The notes under the pieces are model-generated. The model had not been told where the DNA came from. It searched no databases and saw only the letters and a list, made by a program, of their open reading frames with translations. Shown here one piece after another: positions 46,251 through 55,589 of a DNA stretch of 55,802 nt. A program made the position numbers and the translations under genes. Positions within the stretch are counted from its first letter, which is position 1; each line of letters opens with the position of its first letter. The stretch is taken from positions 1 through 55,802 of the forward strand of contig NZ_JAMXXN010000017.1 in NCBI RefSeq assembly GCF_024129435.1, in the 5' to 3' direction. This DNA is from Acinetobacter lwoffii (GTDB taxonomy: Bacteria; Pseudomonadota; Gammaproteobacteria; Pseudomonadales; Moraxellaceae).

Positions 46251-47128
46251 TGGCTAGCACAACCAAAGGGATTATTTTAGCCGGTGGTTCGGGAACACGT
46301 TTGCATCCGATTACCAAAGGCATCTCGAAACAGCTACTTCCGATTTATGACAAACCGATGGTTTATTACCCATTATCTGTCCTGATGTTAGCCGGTATCA
46401 GTGAAGCTCTTGTCATTAGTACTCCAGATGATATTGAGGGGTTTAAGCGTTTATTAGGAGATGGTTCACAGTTTGGCATGGAGCTGAGTTATGTAATTCA
46501 GCCTCGCCCTGATGGTTTGGCACAAGCCTTTATCCTGGGCGAAAAATTTATTGGCCAAAGCAATGTATGTTTGGTGCTGGGCGATAATATTTTCTACGGG
46601 CAAGGTTTTACTCCTATGCTACGCCAGGCTGCAGCACGGCAAAAAGGAGCAACTGTATTTGGCTATCAGGTGAAAGATCCTGAACGCTTTGGTGTTGTAG
46701 AATTTGATGAACAGCAACGTGTGATGTCAATTGAAGAAAAACCGAAACATCCTAAATCTAACTTTGCTGTAACGGGTCTGTATTTTTATGACAATGATGT
46801 CATTCAGATTGCCAAACAGGTTCAACCATCCGAACGGGGCGAGCTTGAAATTACCTCGATTAACCAGGCATATCTGGAGCGTGGTGATTTAAATGTTGAA
46901 TTGTTGGGGCGTGGATTTGCCTGGTTAGATACAGGTACACAGGGCAGTCTGCTTGAGGCTGCTCAATTTGTAGAAACTATTGAAAAACGTCAGGGTTATA
47001 AAGTGGCCTGCTTGGAAGAAATTGCATTGAATAATGGCTGGCTGAGCAGAGAGGAAGTTTTAGCGATTGGTCAAACAATGAATAAAAATGGCTATGGACA
47101 ATATCTGATTTCTTTAGTGGGGAAATAA
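46250..47128 (+). CDS. rmlA: glucose-1-phosphate thymidylyltransferase
   Basis: A 292-residue nucleotidyltransferase that makes dTDP-glucose from dTTP and glucose-1-phosphate. The signature [20 protein letters not shown] and [15 protein letters not shown] at the N-terminus are unchanged, and [11 protein letters not shown] and GDNIFYG follow. It is coupled to rmlB by a TAATG overlap, and its product is the substrate of RmlB. Confidence 0.96.
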   Translation: MASTTKGIILAGGSGTRLHPITKGISKQLLPIYDKPMVYYPLSVLMLAGISEALVISTPDDIEGFKRLLGDGSQFGMELSYVIQPRPDGLAQAFILGEKFIGQSNVCLVLGDNIFYGQGFTPMLRQAAARQKGATVFGYQVKDPERFGVVEFDEQQRVMSIEEKPKHPKSNFAVTGLYFYDNDVIQIAKQVQPSERGELEITSINQAYLERGDLNVELLGRGFAWLDTGTQGSLLEAAQFVETIEKRQGYKVACLEEIALNNGWLSREEVLAIGQTMNKNGYGQYLISLVGK

Positions 47129-47130
47129 TA

Positions 47131-47556
47131 ATGAGTTTAGTTAAATTAATTGATTTACCTAATTTAGGTGATGAACGAGGTGGATTAGTTGCAATTGAAT
47201 CAAATCAATCTATTCCATTTAAAGTTAAACGTCTTTATTATATTTTTAGTACTTTGAATAAAGCTCGTGGTTTTCATGCCCATATTGCTTTGAAACAAAT
47301 AGCTATATGTATAAAAGGTAGCTGTCGATTTATATTGGATAATGGATGTATTAAAGATGAAATTATTTTGAATTCTCCTTTAAAAGGATTGTATATAGAA
47401 TCTTTAATATGGAGAGAAATTCATGATTTTTCTGAAGATTGTGTGCTATTGGTATTAGCAAATAATTATTATGATGAAAATGATTATATTCGAAATTATC
47501 AGGATTTTTTAAAAGAGGTAAATAAACCAATTGTAAATTTAACAGTAAATAATTAA
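47131..47556 (+). CDS. fdtA: dTDP-4-oxo-6-deoxyglucose 3,4-oxoisomerase (FdtA/QdtA-like)
   Basis: A 141-residue cupin (WxcM-like) that moves the keto group of dTDP-4-keto-6-deoxyglucose from C4 to C3. The active-site motif RGFHAH carries His49 and His51, the pair known from FdtA. FdtA makes the galacto product and QdtA the gluco product; I cannot tell these apart with certainty, so the symbol is provisional. The gene is far richer in A and T than rmlBA, so the operon is a mosaic. It starts 2 bases after rmlA. Confidence 0.85.
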   Translation: MSLVKLIDLPNLGDERGGLVAIESNQSIPFKVKRLYYIFSTLNKARGFHAHIALKQIAICIKGSCRFILDNGCIKDEIILNSPLKGLYIESLIWREIHDFSEDCVLLVLANNYYDENDYIRNYQDFLKEVNKPIVNLTVNN

Positions 47557-47763
47557 ATATATAATATGATAAAAACACAAGAATTATTAATTTTCAATGT
47601 ATTCGTTGTAGAATAATATTTTAAAAAATAATTAAAAATTAATAAATATAGTAGAGCTAATTTTTATATCAATAAATCTAGAAGTAGTACATTAAATATA
47701 GGAACAACTGTTTGAAAATAAGCTCTTATTTTGGAGCTATATTCCCTAATTTTTTGATTTTTT
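47557..47763. other. AT-rich gap where an N-acetyltransferase gene is often found
   Basis: 207 very AT-rich bases with only a 16-codon frame (ATG near 47566). In the known Fuc3NAc and Qui3NAc clusters a hexapeptide-repeat acetyltransferase (FdtC/QdtC) accompanies the isomerase and aminotransferase. None is present here. Confidence 0.5.
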
Positions 47764-47778
47764 ATGAGATTGATAAGA

Positions 47779-48894
47779 ATGATTCCTTTTCTTGACCTAA
47801 AAGCGATAAATGCTCAATATCTTGATAAACTTATCGTAGCTTGTACACAGGTAGTTGATTCTGGCTGGTATATATGTGGAAAACAGGTAGACGATTTTGA
47901 AAGGCATTTTGCGCATTATTGTGGAACGCAGTATGCCATAGGGGTTGCCAATGGTTTGGATGCTCTTATTCTGACCCTGCGTGCATGGAAAGAATTGGGT
48001 AAGCTAAATGAAGGAGATGAAGTCATTGTGCCTTCAAATACTTATATTGCGAGTATTTTGGCGATTTCACAAAACAATTTAAATCCGGTGCTGGTCGAAC
48101 CGGATATTCATACTTTTAATATTGATACTAAAAAAATTGAAGCAGCTATTACTATCAAAACAAAGGCGATTTTACCCGTTCATTTATATGGACAGCTTGC
48201 TGCAATGCCAGAAATTATGGTGATTGCCAAGAAATATAATTTACTGGTCCTAGAGGATTCAGCACAAGCACATGGTGCTGAAATAGATGGTAAAAAAGCA
48301 GGTAATTGGGGAGATGCCTCAGGCTTCAGTTTTTATCCAGGTAAAAACTTGGGGGCATTAGGAGATGGGGGCGCGATTACCACCAATGATGCCGAGTTAG
48401 CCAATATGCTGAAGGCGATACGTAATTATGGTTCGCATGAAAAATATAAAAACCTGATGCTTGGAGTAAATAGTCGTCTTGATGAAATTCAGGCGGCAAT
48501 TCTGAACGTAAAACTGAAATTTTTGGACCGAGAGAACCAACATCGCCGTCAGATTGCAGATCTCTATTTAAAAGAAATTCAAAATCCAGCCATTGATCTT
48601 CCACTCATAAATATAGACGCGGAAACTTATACCCAGCATGTTTGGCATTTGTTTGTCATCCGAACCCGACATCGGGAAGAATTACAAAAATATCTGGCAG
48701 ACCATGGGGTACAGACACTGATTCATTACCCGATTCCACCGCATAAACAACAAGCTTATAAAGAGTGGAATGACTTAAGTTTACCAATTTCAGAACAAAT
48801 TCATGCCGAGGTCTTGAGCTTACCGATCGGACCTACTTTATCTATGGATGAAGCAAAGCAAATTGTTCAGTTATGTAATGGTTTTCAAATATAG
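47779..48894 (+). CDS. fdtB: dTDP-3-amino-3,6-dideoxyhexose aminotransferase (FdtB/QdtB-like)
   Basis: A 371-residue PLP enzyme of the DegT/DnrJ/EryC1 family that transaminates the 3-keto sugar made by the isomerase upstream. The PLP lysine is Lys189 in [15 protein letters not shown], and Asp160 ([11 protein letters not shown]) contacts the cofactor ring. The frame opens at 47764, but [11 protein letters not shown] at 47779 is the typical start. The wzx gene begins directly after its stop codon. Fuc3N and Qui3N aminotransferases cannot be separated by eye. Confidence 0.88.
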   Translation: MIPFLDLKAINAQYLDKLIVACTQVVDSGWYICGKQVDDFERHFAHYCGTQYAIGVANGLDALILTLRAWKELGKLNEGDEVIVPSNTYIASILAISQNNLNPVLVEPDIHTFNIDTKKIEAAITIKTKAILPVHLYGQLAAMPEIMVIAKKYNLLVLEDSAQAHGAEIDGKKAGNWGDASGFSFYPGKNLGALGDGGAITTNDAELANMLKAIRNYGSHEKYKNLMLGVNSRLDEIQAAILNVKLKFLDRENQHRRQIADLYLKEIQNPAIDLPLINIDAETYTQHVWHLFVIRTRHREELQKYLADHGVQTLIHYPIPPHKQQAYKEWNDLSLPISEQIHAEVLSLPIGPTLSMDEAKQIVQLCNGFQI

Positions 48895-50139
48895 ATGAAT
48901 TTACTTACGACCAGCGTACTCAATGGTGTGGCGGTGCTGATTAAGACCCTAACCCTATTTGTACTGAATAAAATTTTGGCTGTATATCTGGGACCGACTG
49001 GATATGCCGCTTTAGGACAATTCCAAAATTTTATTCAAATGGTAACAACTTTTGCAGGTAGCGCAATTAATACTGCCGTCATTAAATATACGGCCGAGTA
49101 TCATGAAGATCAAAACAAACAACGTGCAATCTGGAAAACAGCAGGCAGTCTTGTTTTTCTATTCAGCCTGATTTTTGCAATATTAATTTTAATTTTCCAA
49201 AACCAGCTATCACTTTATATATTTCATACCCTTGAATATCAAAATGTTTTCGTATGGTTCGCAGTGTTTTTAATATTTTTTAATTTTAATACATTATTTT
49301 TAGCAATATTAAATGGCAAAAAAGAAATATTAAAATTAGTCATTGCTAATATTTCAGGCAGTTTATTTGCTCTTATTATTACAAGTATTTTAGCCATAAA
49401 ATTACATTTATATGGTGCCTTGATTGCATTATCCATTTATCAGTCTATTGCATTTATAGCCACGTTATTTCTGTGTTGTAGAGCGGACTGGTTTAAATTT
49501 TCGTCTCTGTTTGGAAAAATAGACTTCGAAATTACTAAAAAATTTAGTTCTTTTGTTTGGATGGCATTGGTAAGTGCGATCTGCGTGCCTTTATCGCAAA
49601 TGCTGATTCGTGCCTATTTAAGCCAGGAGTTTGGCGTGGCATATGCAGGATACTGGGAAGCGATGATCCGTCTAAGTACCGTATACCTGATGCTGGTTAC
49701 AACAATATTGGGGGTCTATTACTTGCCGCGCCTATCAGAGCTCAAGATACTTGAAGAAATTAAGAAAGAAGTCTATTTAGGCTATAAGTTCCTTTTTCCA
49801 ATGGCTGTGGCAGGAGGCATAATTGTTTTTGTGTTACGTGATTGGATTATCAATGTATTGTTCAGTCCCTCCTTCGCACCCATGCAAAGCCTGTTCTTTT
49901 GGCAAATGATGGGCGATGCATTAAAGATAGGGAGCTGGATACTAGGTTATTTAATGTTAAGCAAAGCCATGACCAAACTGTATATCTCTACAGAAATTAT
50001 ATTTACTCTTTCCCTTCTGATTTTGACCTATGTGTGTACCCAAGTTTTTGGATTTGAAGGGGTTTCGATTGCTTACCTGGTAAATTACGGGATGTATTGG
50101 ATAGTCATCAGTTTATTTATATTTAAACCATTAGAATAA
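48895..50139 (+). CDS. wzx: oligosaccharide-lipid flippase Wzx
   Basis: A 414-residue membrane protein with about 12 helices that flips the undecaprenyl-linked repeat unit across the inner membrane. The start (VAVLIKTLTLFVLNKILAV, LGPTGYAALGQFQNF) is close to the WzxE / O-antigen translocase branch of the MOP superfamily. It follows fdtB with no gap (TAGATG). Together with wzy it shows that the capsule is built by the Wzy-dependent route. Confidence 0.88.
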   Translation: MNLLTTSVLNGVAVLIKTLTLFVLNKILAVYLGPTGYAALGQFQNFIQMVTTFAGSAINTAVIKYTAEYHEDQNKQRAIWKTAGSLVFLFSLIFAILILIFQNQLSLYIFHTLEYQNVFVWFAVFLIFFNFNTLFLAILNGKKEILKLVIANISGSLFALIITSILAIKLHLYGALIALSIYQSIAFIATLFLCCRADWFKFSSLFGKIDFEITKKFSSFVWMALVSAICVPLSQMLIRAYLSQEFGVAYAGYWEAMIRLSTVYLMLVTTILGVYYLPRLSELKILEEIKKEVYLGYKFLFPMAVAGGIIVFVLRDWIINVLFSPSFAPMQSLFFWQMMGDALKIGSWILGYLMLSKAMTKLYISTEIIFTLSLLILTYVCTQVFGFEGVSIAYLVNYGMYWIVISLFIFKPLE

Positions 50140-50152
50140 AAAGAGACATAAT

Positions 50153-51040
50153 ATGAAAATTGAAGACCTTTTAATTTCTATCATTATACCAAGTTATAAT
50201 CATGAGAAATTTGTGTGTGACAGTATCCGGAGTGTCATTGACCAGTCGTATCAGAATATTGAGTTAATTGTCATTGATGATGGATCTACAGATTCTTCCG
50301 TAGAAAAAATCCAAGAACTGATTCCGCTCTGTGAAAAACGATTTACCCGATTTGAGTTTAGACATCGACCCAATCAGGGCTTGAGTGCAACCTTGAATGA
50401 AGCATTAGCATGGACACAGGGAGAATATTTTTCTTCTCTGGCTTCAGATGATATAATTTTAAAAGATAAAATAAAAATACAATCCGAATTTTTAAACCAA
50501 AACAAAAATTGTATCGCAGTATTTGGAGGAGTGGCAGTTATTGATAATGATTCTAATCTTGTCAAAAATAGAGTTAAAAAAAGACAAAGTTATAATTTTG
50601 AAAAAATTTTATTATTAGAACATGATTTGCCAGCTACGACCCAACTGATCCAATCTAAAGCTTTGAAAAAAATTGGCGGTTATGATGCTAAGGTAAAAAT
50701 CGAAGACTGGTATATGTGGTTGCTTTTAGCACAGGAGGGGGAGTTATGTTATCTTCCAGTTATTTTTGCTAAATACAGGCTACATGATAATAATATGCAT
50801 AAACAGACGTCTCTTATGCATGATTCGAGAATGATGATTTTAAATGAATACCAAAATCATATTCTATTTAACAAAGCAAAAAAAAGAGCTTTATGGATAA
50901 ATGCATTTGAGTTGGGGCTGTTTTCCAAAAAGCAATCATTAGAAAAAATGCTAAGCATTTTGAGAGAATATCCATCTGAAATTTTAACATATGATTTCTT
51001 CAGGTTTTTTTACTGGTTACTTATTAAAAAAGATTTTTAA
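50153..51040 (+). CDS. glycosyltransferase family 2
   Basis: A 295-residue GT-A-type transferase. The nucleotide-sugar site is visible as VIDDGSTDSS and the metal-binding motif as SSLASDD near residue 97-103, followed by a charged C-terminal half (KVKIEDWYMWLLL). It adds one sugar of the repeat unit in the cytoplasm; donor and acceptor cannot be read from sequence. A 151-bp AT-rich gap follows before wzy. Confidence 0.87.
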   Translation: MKIEDLLISIIIPSYNHEKFVCDSIRSVIDQSYQNIELIVIDDGSTDSSVEKIQELIPLCEKRFTRFEFRHRPNQGLSATLNEALAWTQGEYFSSLASDDIILKDKIKIQSEFLNQNKNCIAVFGGVAVIDNDSNLVKNRVKKRQSYNFEKILLLEHDLPATTQLIQSKALKKIGGYDAKVKIEDWYMWLLLAQEGELCYLPVIFAKYRLHDNNMHKQTSLMHDSRMMILNEYQNHILFNKAKKRALWINAFELGLFSKKQSLEKMLSILREYPSEILTYDFFRFFYWLLIKKDF

Positions 51041-51191
51041 TATAAATAAGTTCGATAAATATTATTGATTTTGTTAGAGAATACCATTTTAAAATATATT
51101 AAATAAGAAAATAATTAAATTAATAATATAAAATATTAATCGGTTCTTTTGCTTTTCTGTCGAGCAAAAGACAATAAAAAAGGAATGGATA

Positions 51192-52334
51192 ATGATTATT
51201 TTAAATGAAACTAATTCAAAAAATAACATTATTTTTTTAAGTGGTACTAATATAAGAGATAAGTCAATTATATATCTTATACTATTTTCATTTTTTTTAT
51301 CTCAGTTTTATTTTTGGTCAAGTGGAGTTCCACAATTCAGCCATATTTTTATTATGGGTGCCATTTTATTGCTATTTAGCAAAAGCTCTAAAATAAATAT
51401 TGAGTATTCAAATATAATTTTATTATTCGTTGCTTATGCAATTTGTGTAAATTTTGCTTGGTATTTAATTGTTCTAGATTCAAGTTATATGATGTCGACA
51501 GTTTACTGGATATTTAATTTGTTGTTTTTTCTATTAATGATGAATTTAAATCAGGTCCAGATAAAATTTTTCTATGAAAAATTATTATTCCTTATCCCTT
51601 TTTCCTATATTGTTGAAATTATTATCTGGGTAAGTAACTTAGGTCGTTATGATTTTGAACCTCGATACAATGGTCTTTTTAATGATCCTAACCAGATGGC
51701 ATTTTGGGTGCTGAGTAGCTGTGCAATTTACCTATATATTTCAGGAAACGGCTTTAAAAAAATAACTGTCTATTTTTTAGCCTTATTCCTGATTTTATTG
51801 ACTATGTCAAGATCTGCTTCAATTGGTTTTTTAATGTTAACTCTAGGACTTATATTTAGTCAAAAAGGGGACCTGAATAAAAGAATATTTGTATTCATTG
51901 GAACATTAGTGCTTTTTGGAAGCTTAAGCTACTTTTTATATAACTTGGGGGTCTTTGATAGCGTTGTACTACGCTTTATGGAAGGGTTAGATCAACGAGA
52001 CAGTCAGGTAGAAGGGCGTGGTCTTTTCAGTTTTTTAGATTATCCTCAATATTTAATTTTTGGGGCTGGGCAAGGTGCCCACTGGTTATATAATCCTACC
52101 GGGAATGAAATTCATTCAACTTGGCTAGGTATCTTATTTTATTATGGAATTATAGGTATATCCTTATTTTTAATATTTCTATACCAAATATTCAAGAAAC
52201 TATCACTTTCAAACAAGATGATATTCTTAGGACCAATGTTATATGGGTTTACCACCTATAGTGCAAGAACGCTGATTTTTTGGTTTTTATTGGCAGCTTT
52301 TTTAATATTTTCAAATAATAATAAGGAAGAATAA
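51192..52334 (+). CDS. wzy: capsule repeat-unit polymerase Wzy
   Basis: A 380-residue membrane protein with about 10-11 hydrophobic segments and little sequence identity to named proteins, as is usual for Wzy. The O-antigen ligase/polymerase style is shown by a large periplasmic loop near residues 255-320 (GLDQRDSQVEGRGLFSF, then GAGQGAHWLYNPTGNEIHSTW), the part that usually holds the conserved His and Arg, and by MSRSASIGF in an upstream helix. Very AT-rich. AAGGA lies about 10 bases before the ATG. It joins flipped repeat units into polymer. Confidence 0.85.
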   Translation: MIILNETNSKNNIIFLSGTNIRDKSIIYLILFSFFLSQFYFWSSGVPQFSHIFIMGAILLLFSKSSKINIEYSNIILLFVAYAICVNFAWYLIVLDSSYMMSTVYWIFNLLFFLLMMNLNQVQIKFFYEKLLFLIPFSYIVEIIIWVSNLGRYDFEPRYNGLFNDPNQMAFWVLSSCAIYLYISGNGFKKITVYFLALFLILLTMSRSASIGFLMLTLGLIFSQKGDLNKRIFVFIGTLVLFGSLSYFLYNLGVFDSVVLRFMEGLDQRDSQVEGRGLFSFLDYPQYLIFGAGQGAHWLYNPTGNEIHSTWLGILFYYGIIGISLFLIFLYQIFKKLSLSNKMIFLGPMLYGFTTYSARTLIFWFLLAAFLIFSNNNKEE

Positions 52335-52336
52335 AT

Positions 52337-53203
52337 ATGTATATTTCTATAGGAATTCCATTTTTTAATGCTGAAAAATATTTAGAAGATGCGATTAAAT
52401 CGGTTCTGGCCCAAACTTTTCAAAACTGGGAACTCATAGTGGTAGATGATGGATCAACAGACCGGTCTTTAGAGATAGCCCGATCATTTGTTGATCCTCG
52501 AATCCGTATCATTTCTGATGGCTTCAATAGAAGATTACCTTATCGCTTAAATCAGATTATTAATGAAGCACAATATGACATTATTGCACGTATGGATGCT
52601 GATGATCTAATGGCAGTAGATCGGCTTGAAAAACAGATAAAAGTCTTAAATGAAAATCCAGAGATTGATTTAGTGGTAACCAGCTTGTATTCGATTGGAA
52701 ATAAAAATGAAATTTTAGGGAAAAGAATTTATTCTAATCATCAAATGCAACCCAAAGAAATTTTGCAAGGCCTGACCAACTTATTACATCCTTCATTGCT
52801 TGCACGAAAGGCGTGGTGTAAAAGAAATCCCTATCAAGTTAATAACTGTCTAGCGGAAGATTATGAATTATGGCTCTCAGCAGCGATAAAAAATGATTTT
52901 AATTATGTGGTGATGCAAGAACCCTTGTATTTTTACAGAGAAGTAGAAAATGTAAAAAAAGAAAAAATGATTCGTGGTTATAATACTCAAATTGAAGTGA
53001 TTAAAAAATATTATAATAATGTCATATCTGATCTTGAAAAAAATAAGATTGTTCTAAAATTTGAAATAAAAAAAATGATTGTAGAAATATTAAGTTTTTT
53101 GAATTTAATGCAAATTTTAAATAAGCGTAGGATGACTACTGTTTCTGAAGACGATAAAAATTTTTATATGTCACAATTAGAACTTATAGGACGATTAAAA
53201 TAA
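52337..53203 (+). CDS. glycosyltransferase family 2
   Basis: A 288-residue GT-A transferase with VVDDGSTDRS near residue 38 and the DXD-type RMDADD near residue 88. It is related to the other GT2 in the locus only in fold. It lies between wzy (2-base gap) and the GT4 gene (1-base TAATG overlap), so these genes are translated together. Confidence 0.88.
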   Translation: MYISIGIPFFNAEKYLEDAIKSVLAQTFQNWELIVVDDGSTDRSLEIARSFVDPRIRIISDGFNRRLPYRLNQIINEAQYDIIARMDADDLMAVDRLEKQIKVLNENPEIDLVVTSLYSIGNKNEILGKRIYSNHQMQPKEILQGLTNLLHPSLLARKAWCKRNPYQVNNCLAEDYELWLSAAIKNDFNYVVMQEPLYFYREVENVKKEKMIRGYNTQIEVIKKYYNNVISDLEKNKIVLKFEIKKMIVEILSFLNLMQILNKRRMTTVSEDDKNFYMSQLELIGRLK

Positions 53204-54351
53204 TGATAAATAAAAAAATTGCTATTATAGGTTCTACTGCTTATAACCTTTATAATTTTCGTAAAGATTTTATTTTTGCATGTTTAGAGCAGGGTCATCA
53301 GGTTTATGCTTTTGTCTCAGAGTATGATGATCAGTGGCTAGATATAATTAAAAATCTTGGAGCAACTCCTATTTCCTATCAACTTAGTCGTGGGGGATTG
53401 AACCCATTATCTGATCTATATTCTATTTTTCAGCTTATAAATAAAATAAAAGAAATTCAACCTGATATAGTCTTTTCATACTCAACTAAACCTATTATTT
53501 ATGCTACTTTAGCTGCTTATAAGACAAATGTTCCCTATATTTATGGAATGATTGAAGGCTTGGGTTCACCTTTTACCATTCATAAACATGGTCAAAGTTT
53601 AAAGACTAAATTAATACGCTTTGTACAAATTTCTTTATATCGGCTTGCATTTCCATATTTAGATAAAATTATTTTCTTAAATCGCGATGATCCTAAAGAT
53701 CTAGTACATCGTTATAATCTTCCCCATAAAAATAATGCAATTGAAGTCTTAGGACCAATTGGCCTTAATTTACAAGAGTATGCTTATACGAAATGGGATG
53801 CCGAGAAAAATTTATCTTTTATCTTTATTGCCAGGTTAATTGCCGAAAAGGGTATATTTGAATATTTAGAAGCTGCTCGAATAGTTAAAGAAAAATATCC
53901 TGATATAACATTTAAAATTATAGGGGGGTTAGATCCTGAAAACCCAACTGGTTTAAAGCAGGTACAATTAGATCAATTGATAGAAACAGGAATTATAGAA
54001 TACGCTGGTTTCGTTAAAGATGTGAATCAAAGAATATGTGAGAGTGCAGTTTTTGTATTACCCTCCTATTATCGTGAGGGCATACCTCGCAGTACACAAG
54101 AAGCAATGGCTATAGGAAGACCAGTGATTACTACTGATGTACCTGGCTGTAATGAAACTGTAGTAGAGGGTGTTACGGGTTTCCTAATTCCTAAATGGGA
54201 TGTAAACGCATTAGTAAAGAAAATGATTTATTTCATAGAATATCCTGAACAAGTAAATAAAATGGGGTATCAAGGATTTTTATATGCTAAAAAAAATTTT
54301 AATGCTGATCATATAAATCATAGATTATTGCAAATATTAGGAATGAATTAG
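53203..54351 (+). CDS. glycosyltransferase family 4
   Basis: A 382-residue GT-B transferase. The N-terminal half (KIAIIGSTAYNLYNFRKDF, SYSTKPIIYATLAA) is like PglA/WbpT-type N-acetylgalactosaminyl or related transferases. The C-terminal donor domain carries FIARLIAEKGI and the EX7E element in REGIPRSTQEAMAIGRPVI. It probably adds an early sugar to the undecaprenyl-linked chain. A 104-bp gap follows before the next gene. Confidence 0.88.
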   Translation: MINKKIAIIGSTAYNLYNFRKDFIFACLEQGHQVYAFVSEYDDQWLDIIKNLGATPISYQLSRGGLNPLSDLYSIFQLINKIKEIQPDIVFSYSTKPIIYATLAAYKTNVPYIYGMIEGLGSPFTIHKHGQSLKTKLIRFVQISLYRLAFPYLDKIIFLNRDDPKDLVHRYNLPHKNNAIEVLGPIGLNLQEYAYTKWDAEKNLSFIFIARLIAEKGIFEYLEAARIVKEKYPDITFKIIGGLDPENPTGLKQVQLDQLIETGIIEYAGFVKDVNQRICESAVFVLPSYYREGIPRSTQEAMAIGRPVITTDVPGCNETVVEGVTGFLIPKWDVNALVKKMIYFIEYPEQVNKMGYQGFLYAKKNFNADHINHRLLQILGMN

Positions 54352-54455
54352 GCTTAGAATTCATTTAATAATATTTTTATTTATAAAAATAATTTTGATT
54401 AAATTTAACTTAAAAATAATAAGTAGAGAATGTTTAACTTATACAGGAGATTGCA

Positions 54456-55409
54456 ATGGGCGAAGATATAAGCTTTAAAATAAAAAAATACGAAGATTCA
54501 GATAAAATAATGTGGAATAAATTTTTGTTAAAATGTAAAAATTATCACTTTATGTTTAATCGGGATTTCATGGAGTATCATTCTGATCGTTTCGAAGATT
54601 TCTCTTTAATATTTAAAAATGATGAAGATGAAATTATGGCTTTATTACCTGGAAATATTAAAGATAATATTTTTTATAGTCATCAAGGTTTAACCTTTGG
54701 TGGATTTTTATTTGATAGAGGGATGCATGCTGCTGATATGCTTGAACTCTTTACTCAATTAAAGATTTTTTTTAAAGAAAAAAATATTGAAAAAATTATA
54801 TATAAATGTATTCCAAGTATTTATCATAATTATCCAGCGCAAGAAGACTTATATGCTTTATTTAGAAATCATGCCAACCTTTATCGTAGAGATATTAGTG
54901 TTTGTATTGATTTAGAGGAAGAATATTCATATTCGGAAAGCAAAAGAAGATCAATTAAGAAGCTCAAAAAAAATGGTATTATTTGTGAAGAAATAGATCA
55001 GCCTAGTATTGTTTGGGGTGTCCTTCGTGAAGTATTACGTGAGCATCATAACCAACAACCTGTCCATAATGAAATTGAAATAGATTTATTGAAAAGCAGA
55101 TTTCCTAATAATATAAGAGCTTATAAGTGCTGTCTTGATGGGAATATTGTGGCAGCAGCAGTTACTTTTGAAACTGAGAGAGTGGTTCATATTCAGTATT
55201 TGGCGAGTAATGATAAAGGCAGAGAGGGAAAAGTATTAGATTATCTGATTGATTTTTTAATAAATAACAGTAAAAAATTTGCTAAAATATTTGACTTTGG
55301 TATTTCTAATGAACATGAAGGGAAGTTTTTAAATAGGGGGTTGATTAATCAAAAAGAAAGATTTGGTGCTCGTGCGATTGTACATGATTTTTATACTATA
55401 GATTTTTGA
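54456..55409 (+). CDS. FemAB/GNAT-fold acyltransferase (BioF2-like)
   Basis: A 317-residue protein with two GNAT-like halves of the FemAB / BioF2 type: the first around FSLIFKNDEDEIMALLPGN, the second with IRAYKCCLDGNIVAAAVTFETERVVHIQYLAS and FDFGISNEHEGKFLNRGL at the end. Such enzymes transfer an acyl or aminoacyl group to an amine. In this locus the likely target is the 3-amino group of Fuc3N/Qui3N, since no hexapeptide acetyltransferase is present. It has the best ribosome site of the operon (CAGGAG, 54444-54449). This role is inference. Confidence 0.75.
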   Translation: MGEDISFKIKKYEDSDKIMWNKFLLKCKNYHFMFNRDFMEYHSDRFEDFSLIFKNDEDEIMALLPGNIKDNIFYSHQGLTFGGFLFDRGMHAADMLELFTQLKIFFKEKNIEKIIYKCIPSIYHNYPAQEDLYALFRNHANLYRRDISVCIDLEEEYSYSESKRRSIKKLKKNGIICEEIDQPSIVWGVLREVLREHHNQQPVHNEIEIDLLKSRFPNNIRAYKCCLDGNIVAAAVTFETERVVHIQYLASNDKGREGKVLDYLIDFLINNSKKFAKIFDFGISNEHEGKFLNRGLINQKERFGARAIVHDFYTIDF

Positions 55410-55526
55410 CATACTCGCCCATTTTCGACAAGCTCAAACCTGTTTTATGATCACGATCTTATTTTTCAGGGCTTGTGGTTATGCGTCTTTAGATGTAATT
55501 AAGAAGTATATTCAAAGTTAGCAGGG

Positions 55527-55589
55527 TTAAAGCTTTTTGAAATTCACCTCCACCTTGACTGTCGGGGTGGAGTCCTCTTCCCTTACAGA
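55527..55589 (-). pseudogene. C-terminal remnant of an unknown gene, cut by the IS
   Basis: On the minus strand an open frame leaves the IS end and runs for about 20 codons (ASVREEDSTPTVKVEVNFKK, then L) to a TAA at 55527-55529. The residue pattern looks like a real protein C-terminus, not random AT-rich DNA. If so, the IS has inserted into, or next to, the end of this gene. I cannot name it. The bases also form a stem CTCCACC/GGTGGAG (55548-55554 with 55566-55572). Confidence 0.3.

Noticed and set aside
45186..47128. rmlB and rmlA as part of dTDP-rhamnose synthesis
   Set aside because: rmlC and rmlD are absent and the two following genes are an isomerase and an aminotransferase, so the pathway leads to an amino sugar.
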